A stretch of 64,000 bases of DNA, from contig DATLXN010000045.1 of assembly GCA_035575715.1 (NCBI GenBank), forward strand, positions 62,001 through 126,000. The letters run 5' to 3'. This stretch comes from JACCSI01 sp035575715 (GTDB lineage: Bacteria > Acidobacteriota > Vicinamibacteria > Vicinamibacterales > UBA2999). Shown here piece after piece: positions 52,567 through 60,575 of the stretch (positions are counted from its first letter, which is position 1; every line of letters begins with the position of its first letter). The notes beneath the pieces are model-generated. The model searched no databases. It was not told the DNA's origin and saw only the letters and a list, made by a program, of their open reading frames with translations. The translations under genes were made by a program, and so were the position numbers.

Positions 52567-53672
52567 CAGAAAATGCGTCTGGCTTTGAGCGTGGCGGTCG
52601 GGCTGAAGGTCGCGATGATCTCGAAGCGATGTTCGTTCGGGATCGGGTAATTCGTCCTGAACGCTTCGCCTTGAAACCAGCCGACTGAGAAGTCGCGCGT
52701 CAGCGCGAAGTTGCCTGACGTATAAAAGCGTGTTCCACGCTCGTAGCGGTCGGCGTTCAAACTCATGTAGCCGGGAGCCAGGTAATTCCGATCGATGTGT
52801 GCGACGCCGCCGGTGACCGTGAGCCGCGGCCCGAGTCGCGCGTCGACCGCGACGTTAATACCCTGGCCTGGGGTGCCTGACACTCGCTGGTAGGCGTCGA
52901 CCTTCAGTCCGGTCATCCACGGAATGCTGCGAGGCGTGCGCCACGTAAATCCCTGGCGCAGGATGTCGCGTCCGTCCTCATAGGTATAGTCCGCCGACAC
53001 ATTGACCTTGGTCCCCAGCCGTGCGCCGATCAGCACCTGACCGTAGTTGAATTGATCGAGGCGCTTGAAGCGCCTGAACACATTCGGGATGCGGTAGTCG
53101 CCGATGTACCCGGCCGTTGCGACGACCTGCGACACCAGACCGGTTGGCCGTCGCAGCGTGACGCGCTCGCCGACGATGTAGGCATCGTTGTCGTAGCTGG
53201 TGACTTCGGTGCTTTCGCCGCGGGTTAGATAGAGGCCGCCGAATTGCACTTCGAGGTCCTTGACCGGTTCCGCCGCGACGAACAATTGTTTGACGTTGAA
53301 GTCGCGCGCGAACAAGCCCAGTCCGCCACCGCTGTTGTTCCAGCCAGCCACAAACTGGCTGCCGCCAAACGCCCCGACATTGACGCTGTAGCGCCCGGCG
53401 CGATCGAACAACAGGCGCGCGCGTAGCTGCGGCTGCCACTGGTGGGTGCTCGACGTGATCCGCCCGCTGTCGGATTCGATCCAGCGAAAGCGCGACGACA
53501 GATGCACGTGCTGAAGATCGACCCAGCGGCGAATTGCCGGGGACGGTTCAGCAGGCGCCGGTTGAGCCGGAGGTATTGGGGACGGAGGTGTTGGGGGTGG
53601 AGGTGTTTGGGCCAGCGCGGCCCCGCCGTACAGATTGACCAACAGGAGCGAAATCAGCGCCGCACGAGTCAC
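52566..53672 (-). CDS. Outer-membrane beta-barrel protein with repeat-encoded Pro-rich linker
   Basis: 368 residues from a GTG start. Signal peptide ends GGAALAQ. A proline-rich linker (QTPPPPTPPSPIPPAQPAP) follows, encoded by three 15-base units. The rest is alternating beta strands (DLQHVHLSSRFRWIES, YSVNVGAFGGSQFVAGWN, VNVSADYTYEDG, FEIIATFSPTATLKARRIF) ending in Phe, as expected for an outer-membrane barrel of about 14-16 strands. No specific family is recognised. CACAAT lies six bases before the GTG. Confidence 0.75.
   Translation of the reverse strand: MTRAALISLLLVNLYGGAALAQTPPPPTPPSPIPPAQPAPAEPSPAIRRWVDLQHVHLSSRFRWIESDSGRITSSTHQWQPQLRARLLFDRAGRYSVNVGAFGGSQFVAGWNNSGGGLGLFARDFNVKQLFVAAEPVKDLEVQFGGLYLTRGESTEVTSYDNDAYIVGERVTLRRPTGLVSQVVATAGYIGDYRIPNVFRRFKRLDQFNYGQVLIGARLGTKVNVSADYTYEDGRDILRQGFTWRTPRSIPWMTGLKVDAYQRVSGTPGQGINVAVDARLGPRLTVTGGVAHIDRNYLAPGYMSLNADRYERGTRFYTSGNFALTRDFSVGWFQGEAFRTNYPIPNEHRFEIIATFSPTATLKARRIF
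53568..53612. repeat. 15-bp tandem repeat x3 encoding the Pro-rich linker, containing TTGGGGACGGAGGT
   Basis: Three 15-base units with the core GGAGGT(A/G)TT(T/G)G occur on the plus strand; the gene reads the other strand. Positions 53576-53589 are identical to 21841-21854 inside the permease gene, although the two genes are unrelated and read the word in different strands. Confidence 0.7.
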
Positions 53673-53706
53673 CCCCTAATTGTGGTCCGGGAGAAGTTAG
53701 TGCGAC

Positions 53707-53757
53707 GTTACCATGACGTTACATTTGCGTTACACCGTGTACACACGCAGCTATACT
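53707..53757 (+). promoter_or_regulatory. Promoter with three GTTAC direct repeats at 11-bp spacing
   Basis: GTTAC occurs at 53707, 53718 and 53729, exactly 11 bases apart, so all lie on one face of the helix. The third overlaps a -35-like TTACAC (53730-53735), which is 16 bases from a good -10, TATACT (53752-53757). Direct repeats of this spacing overlapping the -35 are typical of OmpR/PhoB-type activators. Confidence 0.6.
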
Positions 53758-53799
53758 GCGACCTCTACGCCACCGAGTTGTCCCTTCACGAGGCTGTCC

Positions 53800-56700
53800 A
53801 TGAAGACTTCCATATTCCAACTCCGCCGTGTGCTCGCGAGCGCTGCGATCGCGGCTGCGGCCCTTGTCACCGCTTCGACCTTGCACCGGCCGGCTCTGGC
53901 ACAGAGCGATGCCAATCAGCTGGTGCCGACACACGCGTATAAAGATCTGCGCTGGCGGAACGTCGGGGCCTCGCGTGGCGGACGTGTGACCGGGTTTGCC
54001 GGAGTCAGGCAGCAGCCCCATACCTTCTACCAGGGCGCCACCGGCGGCGGCGTGTGGAAGACCGAAGACGCGGGCATCACCTGGTTCCCGGTCGGCGACG
54101 GCCAAATCACCACTGGCTCGATCGGCGCCATCGATGTCGCCCCATCGAATCCCGATCATGTCTGGGTCGGGACCGGCAGCGCCGCCATTCGTTCGAACGT
54201 CATCATCGGACGCGGCGTCTTCAAATCAACCGACGGCGGTAAGAACTTTCAATTTGCCGGCCTCAAGGACTCCGGTCTGATCGGCACGCTGCGCGTGCAT
54301 CCCACCAATCCCGACATCGTCTGGGTCGCCGCCTCTGGCTCCCCCTTCGGACCGACCGCGGAGCGCGGCATCTTCAAGACGACCGATGGCGGCAAGACCT
54401 GGAAGAAAACGCTCTATGTCGACACCGAACATGGCGCGCGTGACGTCGAAGTCGACTGGCAGAACCCGAACGTGCTCTACGCGGCCACCTACAAGGGCTT
54501 CCGCAAAGGCTGGGACATCATCAGCGGCGGGCCCGCTGACAAGGGCGGCATCTGGAAATCGGTGGACGGCGGCGAGACCTGGAAGAAGGTGTCCGCGGGC
54601 CTGCCGACCAAGCTGATTGGCAAGATCGATCTCGATATCGCGCGCAGCAATCCAAACGTGCTCTACGCGATGCTCGAAGCACCAGGCGCCGAAGGCGGTC
54701 TCTACAAGTCGAGCGACGCCGGCGAATCGTGGGCCCTGGTCAACAGCAGCCAGCGCCTGCGCGCACGACCGTTCTACTTCAATTACGTCGCGGTCAACCC
54801 GAAGGACGAAAACGAAGTGTTCGTCAACGAGCTCGGGTTCCACAAATCGACCGACGGCGGCAAGTCTTTCACCGCGATCGAAACGCCGCACGGCGACAAC
54901 CACGGCGTGTGGATCAACCCAGACAATCCGCAGATCATGCTGCAGATCAATGACGGCGGCGCCAACGTGACCTTGAACAGCGGGCGCAGCTGGTCGTCGA
55001 TTCTCAATCAACCGACCGCCGAGTACTACATGGTCGCGGTCGATGAGCAATACCCCTATCGCCTCTATGTGCCGCAGCAGGACAACTCGACGCTGATCGT
55101 CCCGAGCGTGCCGCCGGTGTCCTGGGGTCTCGATCATCCCGCCGAGATGTGGCAGCAGGCCTCCGGCTGTGAGACTGGACAAATTTGGCCGCGCAAAGAC
55201 GGCTCGGTCATCTGGGCCGCGTGCAAAGGCGAAGTCGGCCGCTACAGCACCCTGACCGGACAGGAAAAGCATTACTGGATCTATCCGCAGAACCGCTACG
55301 GTCACGACCCGGACGAGATCAAGTATCGGTTTCCCCGTCAGACCGTGGTCTATCTCTCACCGCATGACGACAAGATCGTGTATCAGGCGTCGCACGTGCT
55401 GCATCGATCGGTCGATGACGGCGTGACCTGGGAGACGATCAGTCCCGACCTGACCGCGCGCGAGCCTGAATATCAGGTGCTGCCCGGCAACCCGATCACC
55501 CGCGACATCACCGGCGAAGAAGTCTATTCGTCGATTTATTCGATGGTCGAATCGCGTCTCGAGAAGGGCGTGATCTGGGTCGGCGCCAACGACGGCCCGG
55601 TCAGCGTGTCACGCGACAACGGCAAGACGTGGAAGAACGTGACGCCGAAGGGGCTCGGGCCCGGTGGCCGCGTGCAGACGATCGAAGATTCGCCGCACCG
55701 CAAGGGCACGGCCTACGTCGCCGTCTACCGCTATCTCCGCGAACACGATATGAAGCCGTATATCTACAAGACCGATAATTACGGCGACAGCTGGACGCTG
55801 CTCACCAGCGGTAGCAACGGCATTCCGAGCGATCACCCGACCCGGGTGATCCGTGAAGATCCGGCGCGCGAAGGGCTCCTCTACGCCGGCACTGAGTTCG
55901 CCGCGTTCGTATCGTTCGACGCCGGACGCCACTGGCAGACGTTGCAGCAGAACCTGCCGGCGACGCCGGTGACCGACATTCGCGTTCACCGCAACGACTT
56001 GGTGATCGCGACGATGGGTCGCTCACTGTGGATCATGGACGACGTCACCCCACTGCAGCAGCTGGCGGCAACGATGAGCGGCAAGCAGATGACCGAGTGG
56101 CCGGCCGCGCACCTGTTCCAGCCGCGCGAGACCATTCGTTATCGTCACTCGTCCAGTGCCGGGGGCCCCGGGGAACCGGAGTATCCGGCGCCGGGTGTGC
56201 ACATCGACCTGTGGTTCAACGCGGCACCTGCGGCAGACACGCGCCTCGAGGTGGCCGACACCAAGGGACAAGTGCTTCGCACGTTTGGCGTCGCCCGCGC
56301 CACACCGGTTGCCGGCGGCCAGGACATGCGCGGACCACGCCGCGGCGGCGGCGGCGCGTCAACAATCCGAGCGGACGCCGGGATGCAGCGCTTCAAGTGG
56401 GATATGCGATACCCCGGTCCGTGGGCGCCCAACGCGCCAAACGGCGGCGGGAACGGGCCGCTGGTCCCTCCGGGCAAATACACCGTCCGGTTGATTGCCG
56501 GCGGTCAGACGCAAACCCGCACGTTTGATCTCACGGTCGACCCGCGCGTACCGCGCGACGGCGTCACCCAGGCGGATCTCGAGGAACAAGTGGCCTTCCA
56601 ACTGAAGGTTCGCGATGCGATCAGCGACGCGCGCCGGCTGCAACAGCAGGTCGAAGAGGCGATGAAGAAAGCCGGCGTCGGCGCCGCCACTGGCGCAGTG

Positions 56701-56946
56701 CCCGGCACCACCCCAATGACCACCAGGTTCGCGCATCCGCTGCAAGGCGTGTGGGCACGACTGGGCGACCAATCCGGGATCTATCCGCAGCCGATGCTAA
56801 TCAGCCAGTTGAACAACGTCTCGCGCATGGTCAGCCAGGCCGACCAGAAAATCGGCAAGGACGCGATCGCCCGCCTCAACGACCTGGTCAAAGACCTCCA
56901 GGCGGCCCAGGCGGAGTTCCAGAAACTCGGCGGCGCGACGATGTAG
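53800..56946 (+). CDS. Secreted VPS10/BNR-repeat beta-propeller protein (sortilin-like)
   Basis: 1048 residues from the ATG at 53800, which gives the signal peptide (KTSIFQLRRVLASAAIAAAALVTAS, to about ALAQ); a longer frame adds 29 non-signal residues. Many BNR Asp-box blades are seen: GVWKTEDAGITWFPV, GVFKSTDGGKNFQF, GIFKTTDGGKTWKK, GIWKSVDGGETWKK, GLYKSSDAGESW and FHKSTDGGKSF. The C-terminal 200 residues form an Ig-like domain plus helices (PPGKYTVRLIAGGQTQTRTFDLTV, ISDARRLQQQVEEAMKKAG). These abundant acidobacterial proteins are called sialidase- or glycosyl-hydrolase-like but have no shown activity. It has its own regulated promoter. Confidence 0.92.
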   Translation: MKTSIFQLRRVLASAAIAAAALVTASTLHRPALAQSDANQLVPTHAYKDLRWRNVGASRGGRVTGFAGVRQQPHTFYQGATGGGVWKTEDAGITWFPVGDGQITTGSIGAIDVAPSNPDHVWVGTGSAAIRSNVIIGRGVFKSTDGGKNFQFAGLKDSGLIGTLRVHPTNPDIVWVAASGSPFGPTAERGIFKTTDGGKTWKKTLYVDTEHGARDVEVDWQNPNVLYAATYKGFRKGWDIISGGPADKGGIWKSVDGGETWKKVSAGLPTKLIGKIDLDIARSNPNVLYAMLEAPGAEGGLYKSSDAGESWALVNSSQRLRARPFYFNYVAVNPKDENEVFVNELGFHKSTDGGKSFTAIETPHGDNHGVWINPDNPQIMLQINDGGANVTLNSGRSWSSILNQPTAEYYMVAVDEQYPYRLYVPQQDNSTLIVPSVPPVSWGLDHPAEMWQQASGCETGQIWPRKDGSVIWAACKGEVGRYSTLTGQEKHYWIYPQNRYGHDPDEIKYRFPRQTVVYLSPHDDKIVYQASHVLHRSVDDGVTWETISPDLTAREPEYQVLPGNPITRDITGEEVYSSIYSMVESRLEKGVIWVGANDGPVSVSRDNGKTWKNVTPKGLGPGGRVQTIEDSPHRKGTAYVAVYRYLREHDMKPYIYKTDNYGDSWTLLTSGSNGIPSDHPTRVIREDPAREGLLYAGTEFAAFVSFDAGRHWQTLQQNLPATPVTDIRVHRNDLVIATMGRSLWIMDDVTPLQQLAATMSGKQMTEWPAAHLFQPRETIRYRHSSSAGGPGEPEYPAPGVHIDLWFNAAPAADTRLEVADTKGQVLRTFGVARATPVAGGQDMRGPRRGGGGASTIRADAGMQRFKWDMRYPGPWAPNAPNGGGNGPLVPPGKYTVRLIAGGQTQTRTFDLTVDPRVPRDGVTQADLEEQVAFQLKVRDAISDARRLQQQVEEAMKKAGVGAATGAVPGTTPMTTRFAHPLQGVWARLGDQSGIYPQPMLISQLNNVSRMVSQADQKIGKDAIARLNDLVKDLQAAQAEFQKLGGATM

Positions 56947-56953
56947 GGCCGGT

Positions 56954-57000
56954 GTCCCTGCGTCGGTGATCGGGCGACTGATATGATCCGACGCAGGGAC
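56954..57000. promoter_or_regulatory. 13-bp perfect inverted repeat before the cystathionine beta-synthase gene
   Basis: GTCCCTGCGTCGG (56954-56966) and its exact complement (56988-57000) are separated by 21 bases. A -10-like TATGAT (56982-56987) lies just inside the right arm. It could be an operator around the promoter, or an mRNA hairpin if transcription comes from the upstream gene, whose stop is at 56946. No U run follows. Confidence 0.65.
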
Positions 57001-57009
57001 TCCGTATTG

Positions 57010-58389
57010 ATGGCCACTTCGACCCCTCCAACCGACAACATCCTCGGCACGATCGGTGACACGCCGTTGGTGCGGATCAATCGCATCACGCACGGCATTG
57101 TCGCCGCCGATGTGTTTGCCAAAATCGAAACATTCAACCCGGGAAACTCGATCAAGGACCGGATGGCCTTGAAGATGATTGAGGATGCCGAGCGCAGCGG
57201 CAAGCTGAAGCCGGGCGGCACGATCATCGAAGGCACCTCCGGCAACACCGGGATGGGCCTGGCCATGGCCGCGGTGGTCAAAGGCTACAAGTGCATCTTC
57301 ACGACGACTGACAAACAGTCCAAGGAGAAGGTCGACGCACTGAAGGCGTTTGGCGCCGAAGTCATCGTCTGTCCCACCGACGTTGAACCCGAAGATCCGC
57401 GGTCGTATTACTCGGTGTCCTCGCGCCTCGAGCGCGACACGCCGAACTCGTGGAAGGCCAACCAGTACGACAACTTGTCGAACCGTCAGGCGCACTACGA
57501 GCAGACCGGACCGGAACTGTGGGAACAGACGGGCGGTCGCATCGATCACCTCGTGTCAGGCGTCGGCACCGGCGGGACGATTTGCGGTGTCGGCAGGTAC
57601 TTAAAGGAACGCAAGCCGAAGATCAAAATATGGGGGATCGACACCTACGGGTCGGTGTTCAAGAAATACAAAGAGACCGGCGTCTTCGACAAGAACGAGA
57701 TCTATCCCTACATCACCGAAGGGATCGGCGAAGACTTCCTGCCCCAGAACGTCGACTTCTCGGTTATTGATGCGTTCGAAAAAGTGACCGACAAGGATGC
57801 GGCGGTGATGACCCGGCGGATCACGCGAGAAGAAGGAATCTTTGCCGGCAATTCAGCCGGCGCCGCCCTGGCCGGCTTGCTGCAGTTAGCGCCGCACTTC
57901 ACAGCCGGCCAGACCGTCGTGGTGATTTTTCACGACCATGGCACCCGATACCTTGGCAAGATGTTCAACGACGACTGGATGCGCGAGAAGGGTTTTCTGT
58001 CGCCAGAGGGTCTGACCGCGCGTGACCTGGTGGCCAACAAGAAGACGTCGCCGATGGTGACCATCGATTGCGCCGAGACGGTCGCCGAGGCCGCGCGCCT
58101 GATGACCCAGCACGGGTTCTCCCAAGTGCCGGTGACTTCAAACGGCCGCATCGTGGGATCAGTCAGCGAGACGCGGCTCTACTCAGAGATCGTCAAGAGT
58201 CCCGAAGTCAAGCGCGGTCCGGTTGAAGCGATCATGGGCGCGGCGTTTCCGTTTGCCGACGTGTCCACCAATATCGATGCCCTGGCGACGATGTTGACAC
58301 CGGAAAATCCCGCCGTCCTGGTGCGCGACTTCAAGAGCGATGAGACCTACATCATCACCCGCTCAGACGTGATCCAGGCGCTCAGCTAG
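57010..58389 (+). CDS. cbs: Cystathionine beta-synthase with C-terminal CBS pair
   Basis: 459 residues from the ATG at 57010; the earlier in-frame ATG lies within the inverted repeat. The PLP core has KIETFNPGNSIKDRMALKM (Lys49), IEGTSGNTGMGLAM (phosphate loop region), SGVGTGGTICGVGRYLKE and AGNSAGAALAG. A CBS-domain pair follows (MVTIDCAETVAEAARLMTQHGFSQVPV and MLTPENPAVLVRDF). No haem-binding N-terminal extension is present. It condenses serine or acetylserine with homocysteine or makes H2S from cysteine; the CBS pair may sense adenosyl ligands. The stop is inside the first copy of a 25-bp duplication. Confidence 0.92.
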   Translation: MATSTPPTDNILGTIGDTPLVRINRITHGIVAADVFAKIETFNPGNSIKDRMALKMIEDAERSGKLKPGGTIIEGTSGNTGMGLAMAAVVKGYKCIFTTTDKQSKEKVDALKAFGAEVIVCPTDVEPEDPRSYYSVSSRLERDTPNSWKANQYDNLSNRQAHYEQTGPELWEQTGGRIDHLVSGVGTGGTICGVGRYLKERKPKIKIWGIDTYGSVFKKYKETGVFDKNEIYPYITEGIGEDFLPQNVDFSVIDAFEKVTDKDAAVMTRRITREEGIFAGNSAGAALAGLLQLAPHFTAGQTVVVIFHDHGTRYLGKMFNDDWMREKGFLSPEGLTARDLVANKKTSPMVTIDCAETVAEAARLMTQHGFSQVPVTSNGRIVGSVSETRLYSEIVKSPEVKRGPVEAIMGAAFPFADVSTNIDALATMLTPENPAVLVRDFKSDETYIITRSDVIQALS

Positions 58390-58435
58390 ACGCCCTCGGC
58401 CGCAAGTTAACTAGACGCCCTCGGCCGCAAGTTAA
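58386..58435 (+). repeat. 25-bp perfect tandem duplication
   Basis: 58386-58410 and 58411-58435 are identical (starting CTAGACGCCCTCGG, ending GCAAGTTAA). The first copy contains the TAG of the synthase gene; the second ends in the -10-like TTAA of the next gene. It looks like a recent slip or duplication. Confidence 0.95.
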
Positions 58436-58438
58436 GAT
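58433..58438 (+). promoter_or_regulatory. Putative -10 box (TAAGAT) 6 nt from start codon
   Basis: TAAGAT, then GCCTTC and the ATG at 58445. The box straddles the end of the 25-bp duplication, so the duplication may have changed the promoter's upstream part. Confidence 0.4.
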
Positions 58439-58444
58439 GCCTTC

Positions 58445-59452
58445 ATGCGTAAGCTGATGTATCTGGTTCTCTGCCTCGCTGGTGCCGTCTCTGCGGGTGC
58501 GCAACAACCCCGGACCCATCGGCTCGAGGCGACGCCGTCGACGGTCGCGTACGGCTACTACTGGTCCGACGCCAAACCGATTTTACGTATCGCCTCAGGC
58601 GATATCCTCGACGTCGATACGCTGCTGACGTCGACGCCCGATCGGCTCGAGAAGGCGGGTGTGCCCGCTGCACAAGTGCAGGCGTCGCTGCGCGCGATTG
58701 TTGAACAGGTCACCGATCGCGGACCTGGCGGACACATCCTGACCGGTCCGGTGTATGTCGAAGGCGCCGAGCCCGGCGACGCGCTCGAGGTACGGGTGTT
58801 GTCGATCGAGCTGCCGATCGATTACGGCTACAACGGGTGCAGCGGCTTCATTCGTGAAAACTGCACGCCGGGCGCGGCGATGCGGATCATCCGGATGGAC
58901 CGGCAGCGCATGATCGGGCACTTTGCTCCCGGCATTGAAATCCCGCTGCGGCCATTCTTCGGCAGCATGGGGGTGGCGCCGCCGCCGGCGCGTGGGCGGG
59001 TCAGCAGCAATCCGCCGGATATTCACGCCGGCAATCTCGATAACAAGGAGCTGGTCGCCGGCACCACTCTATGGATTCCAGTCCACGTCGCTGGTGCGTT
59101 GTTCGAGATCGGCGACGGCCACGCGGCCCAGGGCGATGGCGAAGTCGACCAAACCGCGATCGAAACCTCGCTGCGCGGGCGCGTGCAATTGACAGTGCGT
59201 AAAGGCATGACCTTGACCTGGCCGCGTGCCGAGACCGCGACGCACTACATCAGCATGGGCACCGACGTGGACCTCACCAAGGCAACACGAATTGCGATTC
59301 AGGAAATGATCGACTTCCTGGCGGCAACCAAGAAGCTCGATAAACATGCCGCCTACCAACTGACCAGCATTGCCGGCGACGTGGCGATCACACAACTGGT
59401 CGACGGCACGATGGGCGTGCACGTCAAGATGCCGAAAGCGATCTTCAAATGA
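58445..59452 (+). CDS. Secreted acetamidase/formamidase family protein
   Basis: 335 residues with a signal peptide ending AVSAGAQ. The FmdA/AmdA pattern includes VYVEGAEPGDALEVRVLSIEL, GRVSSNPPDIHAGNLDNKELVAGTTLWIPVHVAGALFEIGDGHAAQGDGEVDQTAIE and the C-terminal SIAGDVAITQLVDGTMGVHVKMPK. Family enzymes hydrolyse short amides to acid and ammonia with zinc; the DGHAAQGDGE motif is intact. Export to the periplasm is unusual compared with cytoplasmic homologues. It heads a run of four tightly coupled genes. Confidence 0.92.
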   Translation: MRKLMYLVLCLAGAVSAGAQQPRTHRLEATPSTVAYGYYWSDAKPILRIASGDILDVDTLLTSTPDRLEKAGVPAAQVQASLRAIVEQVTDRGPGGHILTGPVYVEGAEPGDALEVRVLSIELPIDYGYNGCSGFIRENCTPGAAMRIIRMDRQRMIGHFAPGIEIPLRPFFGSMGVAPPPARGRVSSNPPDIHAGNLDNKELVAGTTLWIPVHVAGALFEIGDGHAAQGDGEVDQTAIETSLRGRVQLTVRKGMTLTWPRAETATHYISMGTDVDLTKATRIAIQEMIDFLAATKKLDKHAAYQLTSIAGDVAITQLVDGTMGVHVKMPKAIFK

Positions 59453-59820
59453 ATCGACGCGCAGTCGTCGTGATCGGGCTGATCCTTGTCGTCGGCGCAG
59501 GCCTGGCTGTCGCCTCGCAGGCCGAGCCGAAGAAGGCTTACGTCGTCGTCCAAGTCGACGTCAGCAATCCGCAGCAGTATCAGGACTACGCCAAGCTGTC
59601 GCCGCGCCTCATCGCCAAGTTCGGCGGTCGCTTTCTGGCCCGCGCCGGGCGGACCATCACGCTTGAAGGCCCACCGGCCAAATCGCGGGTCGTGGTCCTC
59701 GAATTTCCCAGCTTCGAACGCGCCGAGGCGTTCTACCACTCGCCTGAATACGTGGCCGCGCGCAAACTGCGAGAAGGCGCCGCCACCGCGCAATTGGTGT
59801 TGGTCGAAGGCATGGAATGA
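59449..59820 (+). CDS. DUF1330 family protein with N-terminal membrane anchor
   Basis: 123 residues, ATG overlapping the preceding stop (ATGA). An N-terminal hydrophobic segment (VVVIGLILVVGAGLAVASQA) is either a signal or an anchor. The DUF1330 ferredoxin-like dimer fold follows: KKAYVVVQVDVSNPQQYQDYAKL, KFGGRFLARAGRTITLEG, RVVVLEFPSFERAEAFYHSPEY. DUF1330 proteins are usually cytoplasmic and of unknown function; an exported version is less common. It overlaps the next gene by four bases. Confidence 0.85.
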   Translation: MNRRAVVVIGLILVVGAGLAVASQAEPKKAYVVVQVDVSNPQQYQDYAKLSPRLIAKFGGRFLARAGRTITLEGPPAKSRVVVLEFPSFERAEAFYHSPEYVAARKLREGAATAQLVLVEGME

Positions 59821-60566
59821 TCGACTGGTTGCTGTCGACCGTGTGGTACGGCAGCGTCCTCGCCATTCTAATCAGCTCGTTCGCACTGGTGAAGCCGCGA
59901 CGATGGCTCCGCCTGCCTTCGCGGATGCGTGCCGCGACGGTCCTGACCATTGCGATTGCCTTATTGGTTGGCAACGCTTTGAACAGCCCGCGCAAGAAGG
60001 GAGTCCACCTCGTCGAGACAAAGATGGACGCCTCGCTGCCCGATTACCACTTTCGCGAATTCCACAGCCGCACGATCGACGCACCGCCGTGGAAAGTGAT
60101 GGCGGCGGTCAAGGCCGTCACTGCCGAGGAGATTGCGCTGTTTGAGCTGTTCACGTCGATCCGGCGGTTCGGGCAGCCGGGGCCCGAAGGCATCCTTAAC
60201 GCGCCTGCCGAGCAGCCGATTCTGGAGGTCGCCACGAAAAGCGGATTCTTATTACTTGCCGACGAGGCACAGGAAGTGGTGATTGGGTCGCTAGTAGCAC
60301 GGCCGCCCGGATTCCGGCCGAATCGGCGCATCGACGCGACCTGGTTCAATGAGCTGGATCAACCGGGCGTCGTCAAAGCGACGATGAACTTTATCGTCGA
60401 GGGCGTGGACGCGAATGCAACGCGATTGACCACCGAGACGCGCGTGTTCGCCACCGACGATGAGGCATTGCGGCGGTTCACACCCTACTGGCGAACGATA
60501 TTTCCTGGCAGCTGGATTCTCCGTGTCACGTGGCTTAACGCGATTGCGGCTCGCGCCGAGCAGTAG
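59817..60566 (+). CDS. Membrane protein with SRPBCC-like domain, unknown function
   Basis: 249 residues. Two membrane helices at the N-terminus (LLSTVWYGSVLAILISSFALV and AATVLTIAIALLVGNAL) are followed by a soluble domain of about 190 residues resembling START/SRPBCC lipid-binding folds (HSRTIDAPPWKVMAAVKAVTAEEI, FLLLADEAQEVVIGSLVARP, VKATMNFIVEGVDANATRLTTETRVFATD, and a C-terminal helix). It may bind a hydrophobic ligand at the membrane. Its start overlaps the DUF1330 stop (ATGA). Confidence 0.7.
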   Translation: MIDWLLSTVWYGSVLAILISSFALVKPRRWLRLPSRMRAATVLTIAIALLVGNALNSPRKKGVHLVETKMDASLPDYHFREFHSRTIDAPPWKVMAAVKAVTAEEIALFELFTSIRRFGQPGPEGILNAPAEQPILEVATKSGFLLLADEAQEVVIGSLVARPPGFRPNRRIDATWFNELDQPGVVKATMNFIVEGVDANATRLTTETRVFATDDEALRRFTPYWRTIFPGSWILRVTWLNAIAARAEQ

Positions 60567-60575
60567 GGATTTCCG

